Shown: positions 21,279-32,858 of the stretch, piece by piece
How the letters are laid out: each line of letters starts with the position of its first letter
How positions within the stretch are numbered: position 1 is the stretch's first letter
Source: Trichodelitschia bisporula
Lineage: Eukaryota > Ascomycota > Dothideomycetes > Phaeotrichales > Phaeotrichaceae
Assembly: GCA_010356995.1 (NCBI GenBank)
Contig: ML996689.1
Coordinates: 647,228-711,227, forward strand
Direction: 5' to 3'
DNA: 64,000 nucleotides
The notes under the pieces: generated by a model
What the model was told of the DNA's origin: nothing
What the model saw: the letters and a program-made list of their open reading frames with translations, nothing else
Database searches by the model: none
Made by a program: the position numbers and the translations under genes

Positions 21279-22798
21279 CTACTTCTCCAGCACAACCCTC
21301 GCCCCCGGATACTCCCCAAGCACCCCACCCAACCCCCCCTTCCCCCCCTCCTCCCCCAACGCCCACGCAATAACCGCCCCCAAAACCCCCTTCCCATTCC
21401 GATCAACAGGCAACCAATGCCCACACCGCTCAAGCATAACAACCTGACTCCCCCTTACCGCCATAAACTCGCCCATACCCTCCAATGCGACACGTTCGTC
21501 AATCGCCACATCCTGCTTGCCCCACACCACGGTTACACGCGCGCGCAACGCACCCTCGGGGCCTAGGTCGAAGACACCGGCGCCGGAGGCACGGCGCGCG
21601 GATGACCTGGTGCTGTTGCTGAGTTCGTTGAGTTCCCACAACGTCTCGAGGGATTTGGTCCATGGGTCGCTGGCCATGCCCTGCCGGTACAGCGCGAGCT
21701 TGGCCATCCACCCGCCGTCCGCGAGGCGCGTGCGCACAGCCTCGGGATACGACTCCGGTCCCGGGGCTGTGATTTCGCTCATCGAGGGCCCGAGGGTGGA
21801 TGCCAGGGCCTTCGCCCCGACGGGACCTTCGAGCGGCGTGCTAGGGTCGGGGTGCGCGGCGAGCGCGTTGTTGTACCGCAGGAGCCAGTGGTCGCCTAGG
21901 GAAGCGGGGAAGGCAGCCAGCGGTGCGGGCAGGTTGAATAGGAAGACGTAGCCTGACTTGAAGAGTTGGGATAAGAGGGGCGTGAGCAGCGAGGCGGCTT
22001 TGAGGGGGAGGCGTAGGGCGCTGGGTGTCGTGGTCCAGGTGCGCAGGATGCGAGCTGCTGTCGAGAGGCGGTTACGCGCGTTAGAGACGGCGAGGGGGGG
22101 ATGGAAGGAGTTGCTTAGGATGAAGCGGTCTGCTAACTGCGGGGCTTCGGACGCGAGGCGGAACCCGATTAGCGCGCCCCAGTCGTGGGCGACGAGAAGG
22201 ACGCGAGAGGATGTGTCTGGGGTTAGGTACGTGGCCCGCATGGCGAGGATGAATTCGGTAATGGCTTCAAGGACGGTGGTGCTGCCGAAGTCGGGGAGGG
22301 TGTCGGAGCCGCCGAAGCCGGGGAGGTCGAGGGCGATGAGGGTGGCGGATTGGCGCAGCTCGTTGTTGCGCAGGTGGTGCGACCAGAGGGCCCAGCTGTC
22401 GGGGAAGCCGTGGATGAAGATAATGAGGTTTTTGCGGCCGGTTGAGTCGGCTGGTGGGACGGACTCGACGTAGTGGAGCTTGGTGCCGGCGCGGAGGATG
22501 CAGAAGCGATGCTTGAGGTCGTGGGGTGTCTTGTTCAAGTTCCAGAGTCGGTCTCGAGCTGATTTATTCGTTAGTATTGTATGAAGTACTCGCGAGGGAG
22601 ATACTTGCCACCAACTAAGAGTTCGCGGTCCCGATCAGAGAGCTTCCTGAACCGACGCTTCCGTATGAAAGCAAGTGCGATGTAGCTCACCAGCACTACC
22701 AAGCCATAACCAAACTGGAACGCTTTCCAGAGGAGACCCAGAATCGGATGATGCCGCTTGGGAGCCATGGTTGCTTTAACTGCGGGTGGAATGGCCAT
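21279..22798 (-). CDS. Membrane-anchored epoxide hydrolase (alpha/beta hydrolase)
   Basis: Exons complement(22612..22798) and complement(21279..22558) give 488 residues; a start at 22768 would give 478. The N-terminus has a membrane segment (FGYGLVVLVSYIALAFI) followed by a basic stretch (RKRRFRKLSDRDRELLV). The hydrolase core shows the oxyanion motif HGFPDSW, the nucleophile elbow VAHDWGALIGF with Asp as nucleophile, a late acid in VVWGKQDVAID and the catalytic His in RCGHWLP. Asp as nucleophile favours an epoxide hydrolase over an esterase, though dehalogenases share it. The exon junction (donor GTGGCA at phase 1) was chosen because it joins into ARDRLWNLNKTP, the usual start of the soluble domain. 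A nearby GTATCT donor would break the frame. The intron has an ACTAAC branch point. Confidence 0.88.
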
Positions 22799-23136
22799 GG
22801 GATCTGAGCGAGGAACGATGTAAGGTTCACGTCATGGACAACAGCTTGTCGAAGAGAGCTGTCGTGAGGTGGAAGACAGACGAAGCAAACAAACAAACAC
22901 TACTTATCAAAAAACCGCAGGCGAAAGGTTAACTCTCACAGGATTTCCTGGCTGCCAACTTTTGTTGTTGTTATGCTTGGAGGCGGGGGAAGCTGCAGAG
23001 GTCGGCTGCTTGTGATACATCACCTTTCAACAACGCACGTGACATATCAGACCTCCAAGAAGAATGCCATGCCGATTTTCGTCATTATGTTCAAATCCTC
23101 GAGAGCATACTCAAAAGCAGACAATTACATAGGTGT
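22799..23136. other. Spacer between the epoxide hydrolase promoter and the MFS gene end
   Basis: About 340 nt between two genes on the same (minus) strand. It should contain the epoxide hydrolase promoter and the MFS 3' flank. I see nothing else of note. Confidence 0.55.
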
Positions 23137-24966
23137 CTATCCAGCAGCAAACCTGCTTTTGGCCCGCAAGCGCTCGCCCCATCGCCAAAACAAGATCGGC
23201 GCCGGTATGCCCAAGGCAATGGCGACAAACCCAAGTAGACTGTTTCCCCACCCATAATCCAGCTTTTGGTACATATAAGGTGCAAAGAGGGGGAACCCAA
23301 ACCCAGCACAGCTGCGCAACATCACCGCGGCTGCAATACCGCTCGCTGCGAACCGGGTATAACTGTCAACGATGTACGTCTGCATACACTGGAAGCATAT
23401 AATCGTCCCAGCAGCAAAGAAAGCGGCGCCAATATTGGGGGCAATCCAGTGGGTCTTAGCCTGCGCGGTCCATCCGTACAAAAAGAGACCGATCGGGGTC
23501 AATGCCGCGCCAACGAACATGAGCGGAACACGGAACTCCGGCCGCCCGACGCCATTGTTGCGCGCCTTCAGCCGACGGTAGATGCGGTCGTTGAGCGGAG
23601 CGGTGATCTGCGCACCAAGGAAGAAACCGATGCCGAGAGAGAGGTAGTTCAAGCCAGCCATTCCAGTGCTTTCTTCGTACCGGCCGGTCCACAGACGAGG
23701 GAAGGTCGATAAAAGGAGGTACATGAGCCCGTAGGCGTAGGCCATGTAAAGGGCCACCACCTGGATGATGGGCTGCGTGGTTATGAGCCTGAGTGGGCGG
23801 ATCAGGGCTGTTCCAAGGATGGCAGTGATGTGCCGGTCCGGCGAGTCGAACTCGGTGTAGTATTTTGAATCTCCTGTTTCCTTACGAAGCTTTGCCGCTT
23901 TCCATTGCAAGAGTACGGGCGCGTAAGTTTCTGACGACAGTTAGAAAAGCCAGGGACACCGCTTTGGAGCATACATACCCTGCAGAAAAAATAACCCCGA
24001 CAGCTGTACCAGGGCACAGAGGATTGTCGTCGACCAGAAAACCCACCTCCACGTGGTATTCTCCGCAATGAAGCCCCCCGCAATCGGTCCAACAGCAGGG
24101 CCAAGCAGAGGCGCGAGGCTGTACAGCCCTATAGCCTTTCCACGTTCTTCGGGTGGAAATGTATCGCTTAGGATACCGCCGCCCAAAGCAAGCATGGCGC
24201 TCCCACCTAGGCCGGCCCAGAACCGGAAAGGAAGCATCTGTGATCCATTTTTGGCAAAGCCGCACGCGAGGTTGAAAATGAAGTAGAGGATGTTGCTTGT
24301 CTGGAGTACTCTAACACGCCCGTACACCTCGGACAGAGGACCGAAGAGTAGAGGACCAATGGCGTAGGCGAGGACGAAGATCGAAAGTACCATGGCTGCC
24401 TCGAACTCAGTTTTTATGCCGAGATCTTTGGCCATTGTGTCAAGGGCGGGTGCCACCATGGAGGAGGAGACGGGCGAGATAAAGGTGAAAGACGAGACAA
24501 CGAACACGGCAGCCCATTTACGTTTGAAGCTCCAATTCTTCGGGTTGTTTGGGTCGTTTGGACCGTCCCATGTCACCAGATGGGGGTCGACGCTTTTCTC
24601 AACCTCCTTCGACTCGCTCACATCTCCACCCTGCTTTTCCACATCTATGTTGACTTCTTTGTCTGTATCCAGCATATGCACAGACGGGTCTGGCGAATCG
24701 CCCTTCTGCTTTTCTTTATCGCCAGATGCCCGTTTCTCAGGGTCACTGTCGGAGCCGGCCAACTCGCCACCCAAACGTACCCCATCCTGGTCGTAGACGG
24801 CATGGTCATCGAAAGACTGCGCTGTATAGAGACTTCGTAGACTTGACCGCGAGCGGTGGTGGGGTCGGGATCGGGATCGGGATCGGGATCGGGATCGGGA
24901 TCGGGGTTTCGTAAGTTGGTTGTCGGCGTTCGGTGCAATGGGGGCGAATTTTGACCCCTCCTCCAT
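23137..24966 (-). CDS. MFS transporter, DHA1 (12-helix drug:proton antiporter type)
   Basis: Plasma-membrane exporter of the major facilitator superfamily. Exons complement(23979..24966) and complement(23137..23930) give 593 residues. A 130-residue charged cytosolic N-terminus precedes helix 1 (WAAVFVVSSFTFISPVSSSM). Motif A-like PLSEVYGRVRV and the antiporter motif C LGPAVGPIAGGFI are present, followed by ENTTWRWVFW, all typical of the CaMDR1/FLU1/TPO branch. The second half supplies the remaining helices (AYGLMYLLLSTF; MFVGAALTPIGLFLYGW). The intron sits in the loop after GLFFLQ, with donor GTATGT and acceptor CGTCAG, restoring ETYAPVLLQWKA. The substrate is unknown. The N-terminus contains an Arg-Ser dipeptide run encoded by a hexamer repeat at 24862..24906. 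Confidence 0.93.
24862..24906 (+). repeat. GGGATC hexanucleotide microsatellite inside the MFS coding region
   Basis: About seven tandem copies of GGGATC (read on the plus strand). On the minus strand they encode an alternating Arg-Ser run in the cytosolic N-terminus of the MFS transporter. Because the unit is six bases, length changes keep the reading frame and add or remove whole Arg-Ser pairs. Confidence 0.9.
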
Positions 24967-26580
24967 GGTAGAATCGGGTTGAGTTCTTGGTGACGCGTCG
25001 TACTTTGGTGGTGTGATAGCGATTCTGCAAAAAGAGAAAAATTGCTCACAGATACCTTGCTATCAATCCGGACGGGAGAGAGGAAGTTGGAGATCCGAGG
25101 GGGGAAAGAGCGCCCCAAGACAGATAAGGTCGAAGTTCGAAGCGAAAACGGAGTATGTGACAGTAACTGGGCCTAAGTGCCGTCTTTCCAGACGGAAACA
25201 CGGCATCTGGAGCTACAAACTCCGGCTATGGGGCAAAAGAGACCGCCTTTCCAAGCGCTGCCGCCATTAACAAACAAGCTTCAAACGCCCCACCGGTGCC
25301 ACTCACCACGCGGCCCCTCCCGTCACCATACTCATGGTTGGCGTCAAGGGCTGGCCCCATGAACGGCACGCGGGCAACTCGGGGGTCCGTTTGATCCGCT
25401 CACCAGCGGAGATGATATTTCGGGCCCCAGAAAGGTACATTCAGCGGCCTTGTCTTTATGCCAGGATGAACCCAACCCAAGCCATCATGGCCAACGTCGT
25501 GGGCCGTTGAACTACTGAGCATGGCCCTTCCATGACGATATCGAGGGTTCCTGCGGCTGCCGGGGTGGTCGTGCAGCTAGAGGAGCGGGGTCAGGGAGAT
25601 AAATTCCGGTGATGTCTGCGCTTCGAGAAGGAATGATGTCCGCTTAACATGCATCCTGGTTGGCTGTAGCTCGGCATGGCTTGCAGAATGCCACGGTGCG
25701 ATACCGGCCCGATAGCCAATTCGGGCCCGACTTCCCATTCTTTCCTGCATGGCGCATGACGTTTAAGCTCAGCCAACAGCCCACCCTGCCTTCACTGAAT
25801 CGTCCCCTTGGCGTAAGATATTCCAGTGGCAATTGTAGACAGTTGTCAGTCGTTGACGCGGACAACTACCCGGTCGAGGGGTCTACTGATACGTAGATCC
25901 TATGGATACGGGCATGCGACCGACGCTGCAGTACAATGTGCGGACCGGAAGCGCTGATCAACTACTCCGGCATTGGTCGTTCCCAGCCATTTCACGAACG
26001 GGCCCGCATCATGCAGCCAATGTACCATACCTAAACGAGCTGCAGCTCACAAAATCTCTCAGTGGAATCAAGACTTCGGCAATCGGTTCGCACCAGGTAT
26101 CCTGGACAACAAGCGTCTTCTAAGGCGCTGGCGAAGCTAGTTTTGTCAAGTGGGCTCAGCCACCATCGGTGTATGAGCACAGCTACAGTTTGAGAAACCG
26201 TTTCAACCCACTTTTTGCTCAACCACCAAGTGTTGAAGCTCTTTGATGGGAACGTCGCCTGGTACCAGGGCACCGATAGGGGATTGACGATTGTGGATAT
26301 GACGGCACCGGCTTCGGGAGTGATGCAATGAGCAGGAGATGCATGCAAGGCTCGCCCTCCCGTATCACAGATCGCAAGACAGGGGGGACCAGAGTTCTGT
26401 ATCTCATTCGGGGGCTTCAGCACGCAAGAAAAGGCGACAGTTGAGTAGGCAAACGCCCGCTTAAATCGATGGAATATCATGTTTGAGCCTGCCTACCGTG
26501 CGCCATCATCTATGATCATGATTCAACACCATACCGACCTCTTCAAAAGCATGCCGGAGATCAGACGCAGGAATGTCTCA
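24967..26580. other. Intergenic region between the MFS start and proteasome alpha2 end
   Basis: About 1.6 kb upstream of the MFS transporter and downstream of the proteasome gene. Only short frames without protein character are present. No repeat, RNA gene or mobile element was recognised. It probably includes an extended promoter for the transporter. Confidence 0.55.
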
Positions 26581-27614
26581 TTACAAGCTGGTCAGGTAAT
26601 CCTCAACCTCTTGCGAACTCAGCTTGCGGAACCGCGGGCCCTGCACACCTTCTTGCCCTTCGAAGCCAAGCAGCCTGTCCTCGGGTGGCCCGACGATACC
26701 TGCGGTGGTTAGCTTGATAAGGCCGCTTTCGGGTATGTTCCTCACCTATCTCCACGGTATCACCGTTCATCTCGCCCTCGATCGTCTCCTTGAGCGTCAG
26801 AAGGGCAATGTGGATTGCGTCCTCCAGCTCCAGACCCTCGGTGTACCGCTTCTCCAGGAACGTCTTCGCGCTCGTCGCACTCTTGCCAATCGCCGTCGCC
26901 TTCCACGGGAAGTAGCTCCCGCTTGGGTCAACCTGATATAGGCTGGGGCCGCCCTTAAGAATGCCACCAGTCTTTCCTTGTGCTCGCGTCTTCTCTCCCT
27001 CAGACTCACCCTCCTTCGCCTGTGATTCCGGTTCGATTCCATCGTCCCACCCCGCAATCAACAGGGACACGCCGTACGGCCGAACACCTCCAGATTGTGT
27101 AGCCTCCTGCATGACCCGGGCAACATCCTGGACTAAGATGCGCGTGGGGGGGTACTCATTATAGATTCGCTTGTAGCCGGTGTGCGAGACTTTACGCGCC
27201 TTGTCGACGAGGACGCGGTAGTCGGGCCCCATGCCAGAATACACCATGCCGATGTTGGGGGTGACGAGGTTGATCTTCGACGACGAGAGCGGGTCTATTA
27301 ATGGGGAGGACGACTTCTTCTCGGTGGCCAGGACGACGCCATTCGTAGCTGTAGGATACCATTAGATTCACGGTAGAAATCCATAGCTGATTCCGACCTT
27401 TGATTCCTAACGACGTGACGCCCTGATTTACTGCGTTCAAGGCATACTCTGGGTTTCATCAGCAACTGGACTGCAACGCTGTGATAAAACACAATACCTA
27501 TTTGAACGAGTTTGCCACTGGTGTACAGCATCAGCATTTGACCTCTCCGTAATTTGGGGGAGCTTCGTACCTGGGAGAGAAGGTCGTAAGGGAGAAGGAG
27601 TATCGGTCCGCCAT
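26581..27614 (-). CDS. pre8: 20S proteasome alpha2 subunit
   Basis: Alpha-ring subunit of the 20S proteasome. Exons complement of 27571..27614, 27498..27517, 27398..27448, 26746..27348 and 26581..26699 give 278 residues. The N-terminal alpha-subunit signature [22 protein letters not shown] is split over the first three exons. Further hallmarks are [20 protein letters not shown], the [15 protein letters not shown] segment, and [23 protein letters not shown]. It is longer than yeast Pre8 (250) because a charged insert (about [20 protein letters not shown]) lies between the AGWDDG strand and the LYQVDPSG strand. The second exon is only 20 nt. All introns are GT-AG with phases that close. Confidence 0.96.
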
Positions 27615-28822
27615 GTTGATAAGACACGCAACGAAAAGGCAGAACTAGTGCAAAGTGCTTCAGATGGGACAAACGGTGGGGGTACGAGGGCGAAGTTAGT
27701 GTTGCTCTGATGTTGTCGGTTTGCGAGGTTGCAGGTCACCTCTAACTCCCGCGCCAGGCAGAGCTTCTGGCGCGCGGCCACCTGGCGGAAAGGCTCCGAG
27801 GTTTTGCCGCCGCTGGGTCCGAGCTCGAAGCTTTGACCAAGCGAGCTTTTATATTGGCCAAAAACATTCAAAGTCTTCGCTTCCGACATCTCATATCACT
27901 ACAACTCTCTCATGAAGCAGGCCTCGTGAACGACTTCAACTCGTCCTCCTCTCGATATTTCTGCTACGTAAAATGACTTTCATTGAGCTACCAACCGTCC
28001 GAAGGTGTTCCACAGACCAGTGTTCCGGCCCTTCAATGTTGAAGCATCAACTTTCTCTGAAAATCACAACTTTCTTAAGCCGATCCGAAATACCTCCCGA
28101 TAGGTACAGTAGGCCTAAAGGCGATGGTACAACTTCAGTGATCTCGATTATGAGAGCAAAAATATGGTTGCGAAACTCGGGAGACCCGTCACGGAGTTCG
28201 GCTTGAGACTGATGTACGCCCTACACCTCTGAGATGAAGTGCAGCGAACAGAAAGGCAAGAAAGGCTACGCTGCCGTCTACTCGATTGCAAGGTGAGGAT
28301 AAGGATACAAATGATATCATGCGAAAACGGCAAGCAGGCGACTTTGGGTTGGAGTGCGTCTCAGTCACAGATGTTACTGCCGAATTACTCGCCATGTGCT
28401 TGCACCATTTGGGCAACGAATTTTTGAGCCCTTTTAGATCTTGTACTGCGTCCGAGCTCGAAGCTCTGGCCATTTGGCATGTGGCTGAGTCTTTGACCAC
28501 GTTCGGGTCAACTTGCCCGGCCCCTGATAAGTCTGCATCACGACTTTACCTTCTGACAATCGCAACTTGCCGCTCCCACAATCTGCAGGTTGAGTGTTAA
28601 TGACAGGATTTAAAGACTGACGTTTAGTTGAGCACTCATACCACTCTTTGCTCCTGATCATCTGACCATCCCGAACAACCGCCAACCTCTACGCGCAAAG
28701 ATAAACTGTCCTTTTCCCGTTCATTCCCCAGTGCTCGTCAGCCCGCAATAAAACCCTGCATACAATAGTTTGCGGGCCTAGTGAACGAGCACTCGCCTTC
28801 TCTCCCTGGAATTTCCCCACCG
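27615..28822. other. Intergenic region between divergent proteasome and RING-CH genes
   Basis: About 1.2 kb that should hold both promoters. The frames here are short and lack protein character. No repeats, RNA genes or clear binding sites were recognised. The RING-CH frame is open some way upstream of its ATG, but no other ATG is in frame there. Confidence 0.55.
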
Positions 28823-29901
28823 ATGACTGAGCCTAGGTTTCGAGGCGCCCCTGGTGGTTGGGAGTGGCCAGCAAACAGACCAGGCGCTCAACAATCAACC
28901 GGTCACTCAAACGGATCGGCTCGAAATGGAGATTCTGTAAAGCGTGAACCACCGGCCTCTGCTGCTGGCCCAAATCCTCAACCTCAGCGACGCCAAAGGA
29001 CGCGCCACTGGAAACCCCGGACATGCCGGATATGCCTGGAAACGGTACTTCCTACCTACAATCCGCCGTCGGAGAATCTACCCGCTTTCTTGCAATCGAC
29101 GCCTTCGGTTACTTACGAATCCGAGGATTCAGGGCGCCTGTTGCGGCCATGCAATTGCAAAGGAACATCGAAGTATGTCCATGAAGGCTGCCTGCAGGCG
29201 TGGCGACATGCAGACCCGGCATACTCACAGAGAAATTACTGGCAGTGCCCAACTTGCGGATACAAGTACCGACTGCAAAGGTTGGGTTGGGGTCGGGTTA
29301 TCAGCAGTATCGGTATGCAGCGTGCCTCATTTGGCCAGTTTACTAGCTGACATCATAAGCCGCTCAAGTCACACTCACCGTGGCTATTCTTGCTCTGACT
29401 GTTTTCTTGCTCGGCTTCTTCGCTGATCCCATTATCGCCTTCTGTCTTGACCCCTATGGCGCCCTCTTTCCATTTATGGGGCGCACGTATTATGACGTTC
29501 TGGAGGATGACGGTTCTGGCTCTGGATGGACGCAGCATTTCGCCAAAGGACTGGCATCTTTGGGCTTGGTGAGCTTCTTTAAGGTCATGTTCGCGTCGCC
29601 ATGGCGGTTCTTCTTCCGGAGCACCGACATTGGTGGAGGCAGAAGGGGAACGACCGGGAGAGACAGGATCTCTAATGTAACGTGGATCCTCATCCTCGCT
29701 GGAGTTGCGAGCTTTTTATACGTAAGTGGGCATCGTGGCGAAGCTGAGGTTAGAGGACTGACAAACTAGGCTGTGTGGAAAGGTGTGCGCGCCTGGAGCC
29801 GCCGAACGCTCGAAAAGGCAGGAGAAAGGGTCATGGATGTCAAGGGGGATGAGGACAATGATGATAGTGACGATGATACAACAGAGATAAAGACCGAGTA
29901 G
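28823..29901 (+). CDS. Membrane RING-CH (MARCH-type) E3 ubiquitin ligase
   Basis: Exons 28823..29312, 29360..29721 and 29770..29901 give 327 residues. After a disordered N-terminus, a C4HC3 RING-CH domain spans about 68-155: CRICLE opens it, then a long insert, RPCNCKGTSKYVHEGCLQAW, and WQCPTCGYKY closes it. A hydrophobic segment (TLTVAILALTVFLLGFFADPII) and a second one (ISNVTWILILAGVASFLY) place it in a membrane. The protein ends in an acidic tail (DEDNDDSDDDTTEIK). RING-CH proteins ubiquitinate membrane proteins; yeast Ssm4/Doa10 is a much larger relative. The first intron needs the acceptor CATAAG, since it joins SSIAAQVTLTVAIL in frame. Substrates are unknown. Confidence 0.9.
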
Positions 29902-30636
29902 GTTCCCAGGGGTGGAGCCGTTTGACTTCTTCTTTCTTTACGACGCGGAGATCGCTTCCACGTCATATCGCGAAACTCATAATGCATCGAAGAACATGAA
30001 GGCAATTTAGCATTGAAGACGCGATCACTGAGCTCCTGGTCGCAATGTAGTCATAGACGAGGCATGAACAACTGTCGCTAAACCTTTCCCTTTGGACAGC
30101 AATTGGTAACCCAGTCCCATTCTGTTGGGTCTTGCGCTACGTTTCGGGCTTTGGTCGCGCAAACCCATAGACCTGCATAAAGCTTTCGGTTTATGAACTG
30201 CAGTGTCATTGAGATTGCCTCTTGACTTCCATTTTAGCTCTTGCTGGATCACAGATTTAGATATCTCAAAAGATACACAGGCCGCAGACCATAAGTGGTT
30301 AGCCTGCTCGAGGACGCTAGTTGGTGGGGTTAGGCGTCACCCGCACCCGCGTCAGGGGAACCCGGCTTCGAGCGCGGCCCAGGGACTGGCTCATCGTTTA
30401 CCAGACCCCAGCCCGCAGCAACAAACAAGCATCCGTGAATTGGCACAACATTCTCGAGCCCTCAATCTTGAACAATCTTCCTATCTAGCACGTCTTGTAC
30501 TATCAGTTGCCGTCGTTGTTCGTTGCGTCGTCCGAGTTCTCCACAGCTTGCAGCTCGCGCTGGAGCTCTCCTCAATGGGCACGCACTTTCTTACTGCCAC
30601 CTCCCTAGCGTCACATCGTTATTCCAGGCGGCGGCG
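29902..30636. other. Intergenic spacer before the Hsp70-like gene
   Basis: About 735 nt. The downstream gene's frame is open upstream to about 30523, but the composition there is low-complexity, so I treat it as 5' leader. Nothing else is recognisable. Confidence 0.5.
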
Positions 30637-32858
30637 ATGAAGCCCTCGCCGGATTGGTCTCGGATGAGTACCTTGGATCTCAACGATCCAAGTACTGAGA
30701 ATGGTGAAGAGATGGACCAGAAGTCTCCGAAGAGCGAAGAGGAGGAGGATGGGCGCTTGGTAGTTGGAGTCGATTTTGGGACGACATATTCTGGGTATTA
30801 GCCCCTGCTTTCGCTTTGGCACGCCGTGGCTGATGTAGTACCGTACGCAGTGTCGCCATCGTGTACAGCAAAAATCCCGAAGAGATAGACGTTATCAAAG
30901 AGTATACCTCCCCATCCTCCGTATCTTATCCCCGAGTACCCACCAATCGCGTTTAATAGCTGGCCAGGCGGAAATGGGATCACGTCCGACAAAGTTCCTA
31001 CAGAGATAGGCTACGTATCGGCGAGCAACGGCAATGCAAACGGCGCCAGCAACACCAACGGTGCTAGGGGTACAAACGGCGCCAAAGGTTCCAATGGTCT
31101 CAACACAAATGGGTCGAATGGCACGAATGGTTCCACCAACACAGCCGAAGATACAGGCCCGAAGACAATCAAGTGGGGGTTCCAGTTTAAGCCAGAAGAA
31201 CCTCGCCTGAGATGTATCAAGCTCTTCCTGGATCGCAATCAGCGCCTACCGCACTTTGTCTCGCCACTAGATACCGCCGCTCAGTTGCGAAAATATGACA
31301 AAACAGTCAACGATGCAGTATCCGACTACCTCACCCAAATCTACAACCACACAATCGACTCACTGACAAAGCGTTACGGAGAGACCTTCATTGCAAAGAC
31401 GAGGCTGGAATTCGTCCTTACGGTGCCGGCGGTCTGGTCCGACTCGGCAAAGAACGCCACTCTGCTGGCCGCCGAACGCGCCGGTATGGGCAGTCGACAC
31501 GACTTGAAGCTGATATCGGAGCCAGAAGCGGCAGCCGTCTACACTCTCAAAGCCATTCAGCCGAACCATCTGAAAGTCGGGGACAACTTCATAGTCTGCG
31601 ATGCTGGCATGTATCCCTCCCCGTTTAGCGGAAATGACTAACCATCAAAGGGGGTGGCACTGTCGATCTCATCGCGTACAAGATTATTCAGCTTGCGCCA
31701 TTGCGCGTCGAGGAATCGGCTGTCGGCACTGGCGGCTTGTGTGGCTCAGCCTTTTTGAACTACAGGTTCGAGGACCATGTTAGAACTCGCATTGGCGAGG
31801 AGCGGTACAACAATATGCGCGAGAAGAAGGCGAAAACGTGGAACATGGGGTTGAAGTATTTCGAGGAGTTTGTAAAGCGCAATTACGACGAGAATGAGGA
31901 GCAAGAGATCAATGTTCCATTCCCTGGTTTGCCGGATGACGAAGAGGCCGATATCGACTGCGGCTTCATGCTCATGCGCAACGACCAGATAAAAGGCATA
32001 CTTGATCCTGTCATAAAGGAGGTCATTCAGTTGGTCGAGGGTCAGGTGGAGACGATCCGCTCAAGAGGGGGTATCGTTGCCGGGATCGTGCTCGTCGGTG
32101 GGTTCGGTCAGTCGAACTACATGTACAAACAGATGAAGTCCCACTTCAACGCTGCTCCGCCTCCGCCGTACTCTGAGAGGCCTTCTCATTCCGTTCCGAT
32201 TCCCCTCCACCAGCCCATCGAGGTCATGCACCCGTAAGTATGCGCGAGATTCCTTTTCTCTGCTAACGTTGTAGGATGTATGCATGGACTGCTGTTGTCC
32301 GAGGCGCAGTCATCCGTGGCTTGGAAGGTAGTATGGTCATCTCAAGAAGGAGTCGCTGGCATTACGGGACTAGTTACGCCACTGTATTTGACGAAACGAA
32401 ACACCCTGTAAAAGATCGATACTGGAGTCCATTATGGGAAAGGTGGATGGTGAGCGACAGAATGCAATGGCATATTGCAAAGGTAGGCATATCGCTCTTA
32501 GTGAACCCAGTGCTAATGTCATCAGGGTGCTCAAGTGTCAGAGTCGGAACCCATCTCATTCCACTACACCCGCAATTTCCGTCCGGGCCAGTCTCTCGTG
32601 GTTGAAGACGATTTGATTGCATGCTCCGATGATGAGGCCCCGGACGCCTACAGCAAGGAACTGATCCATGTGTGCACGTTGACGACGGATCTCAGGGCTG
32701 TGCCAAAGAATCTGTTCACTCGACTCACAACAACCAAGGGCGTCGAGTTTGATAACCTGGACTTCTCGCTCGACATGCGTGTACAAAGTGCTGGCCTGGT
32801 GTTCGAGCTCCGTGTGGAAGGGGTGAGATATGGTGCGGTCGAGGCAAAGTTCCACTAG
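30637..32858 (+). CDS. Hsp70-like ATPase of the HSPA12 type
   Basis: Actin/Hsp70-fold ATPase related to HSPA12, whose clients are poorly known. Exons 30637..30794, 30851..30901, 30960..31606, 31651..32233, 32275..32482 and 32526..32858 give 659 residues. Phosphate-1 motif is VGVDFGTTYSGVAIVY, the ISEPEAAAVY connect motif and phosphate-2 motif DAGGGTVDLIAYK are clear, and the adenosine motif is GIVLVGGFGQSNYM. The canonical C-terminal substrate domain of true Hsp70 is replaced by a short beta-rich end. An Asn-Gly-rich insert lies in the nucleotide-binding domain (about 31020-31145). The third intron needs a GC donor (GCATGT) and CAAAG acceptor to make DAGGGTVD. An alternative start is the ATG at 30664. 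Confidence 0.92.
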
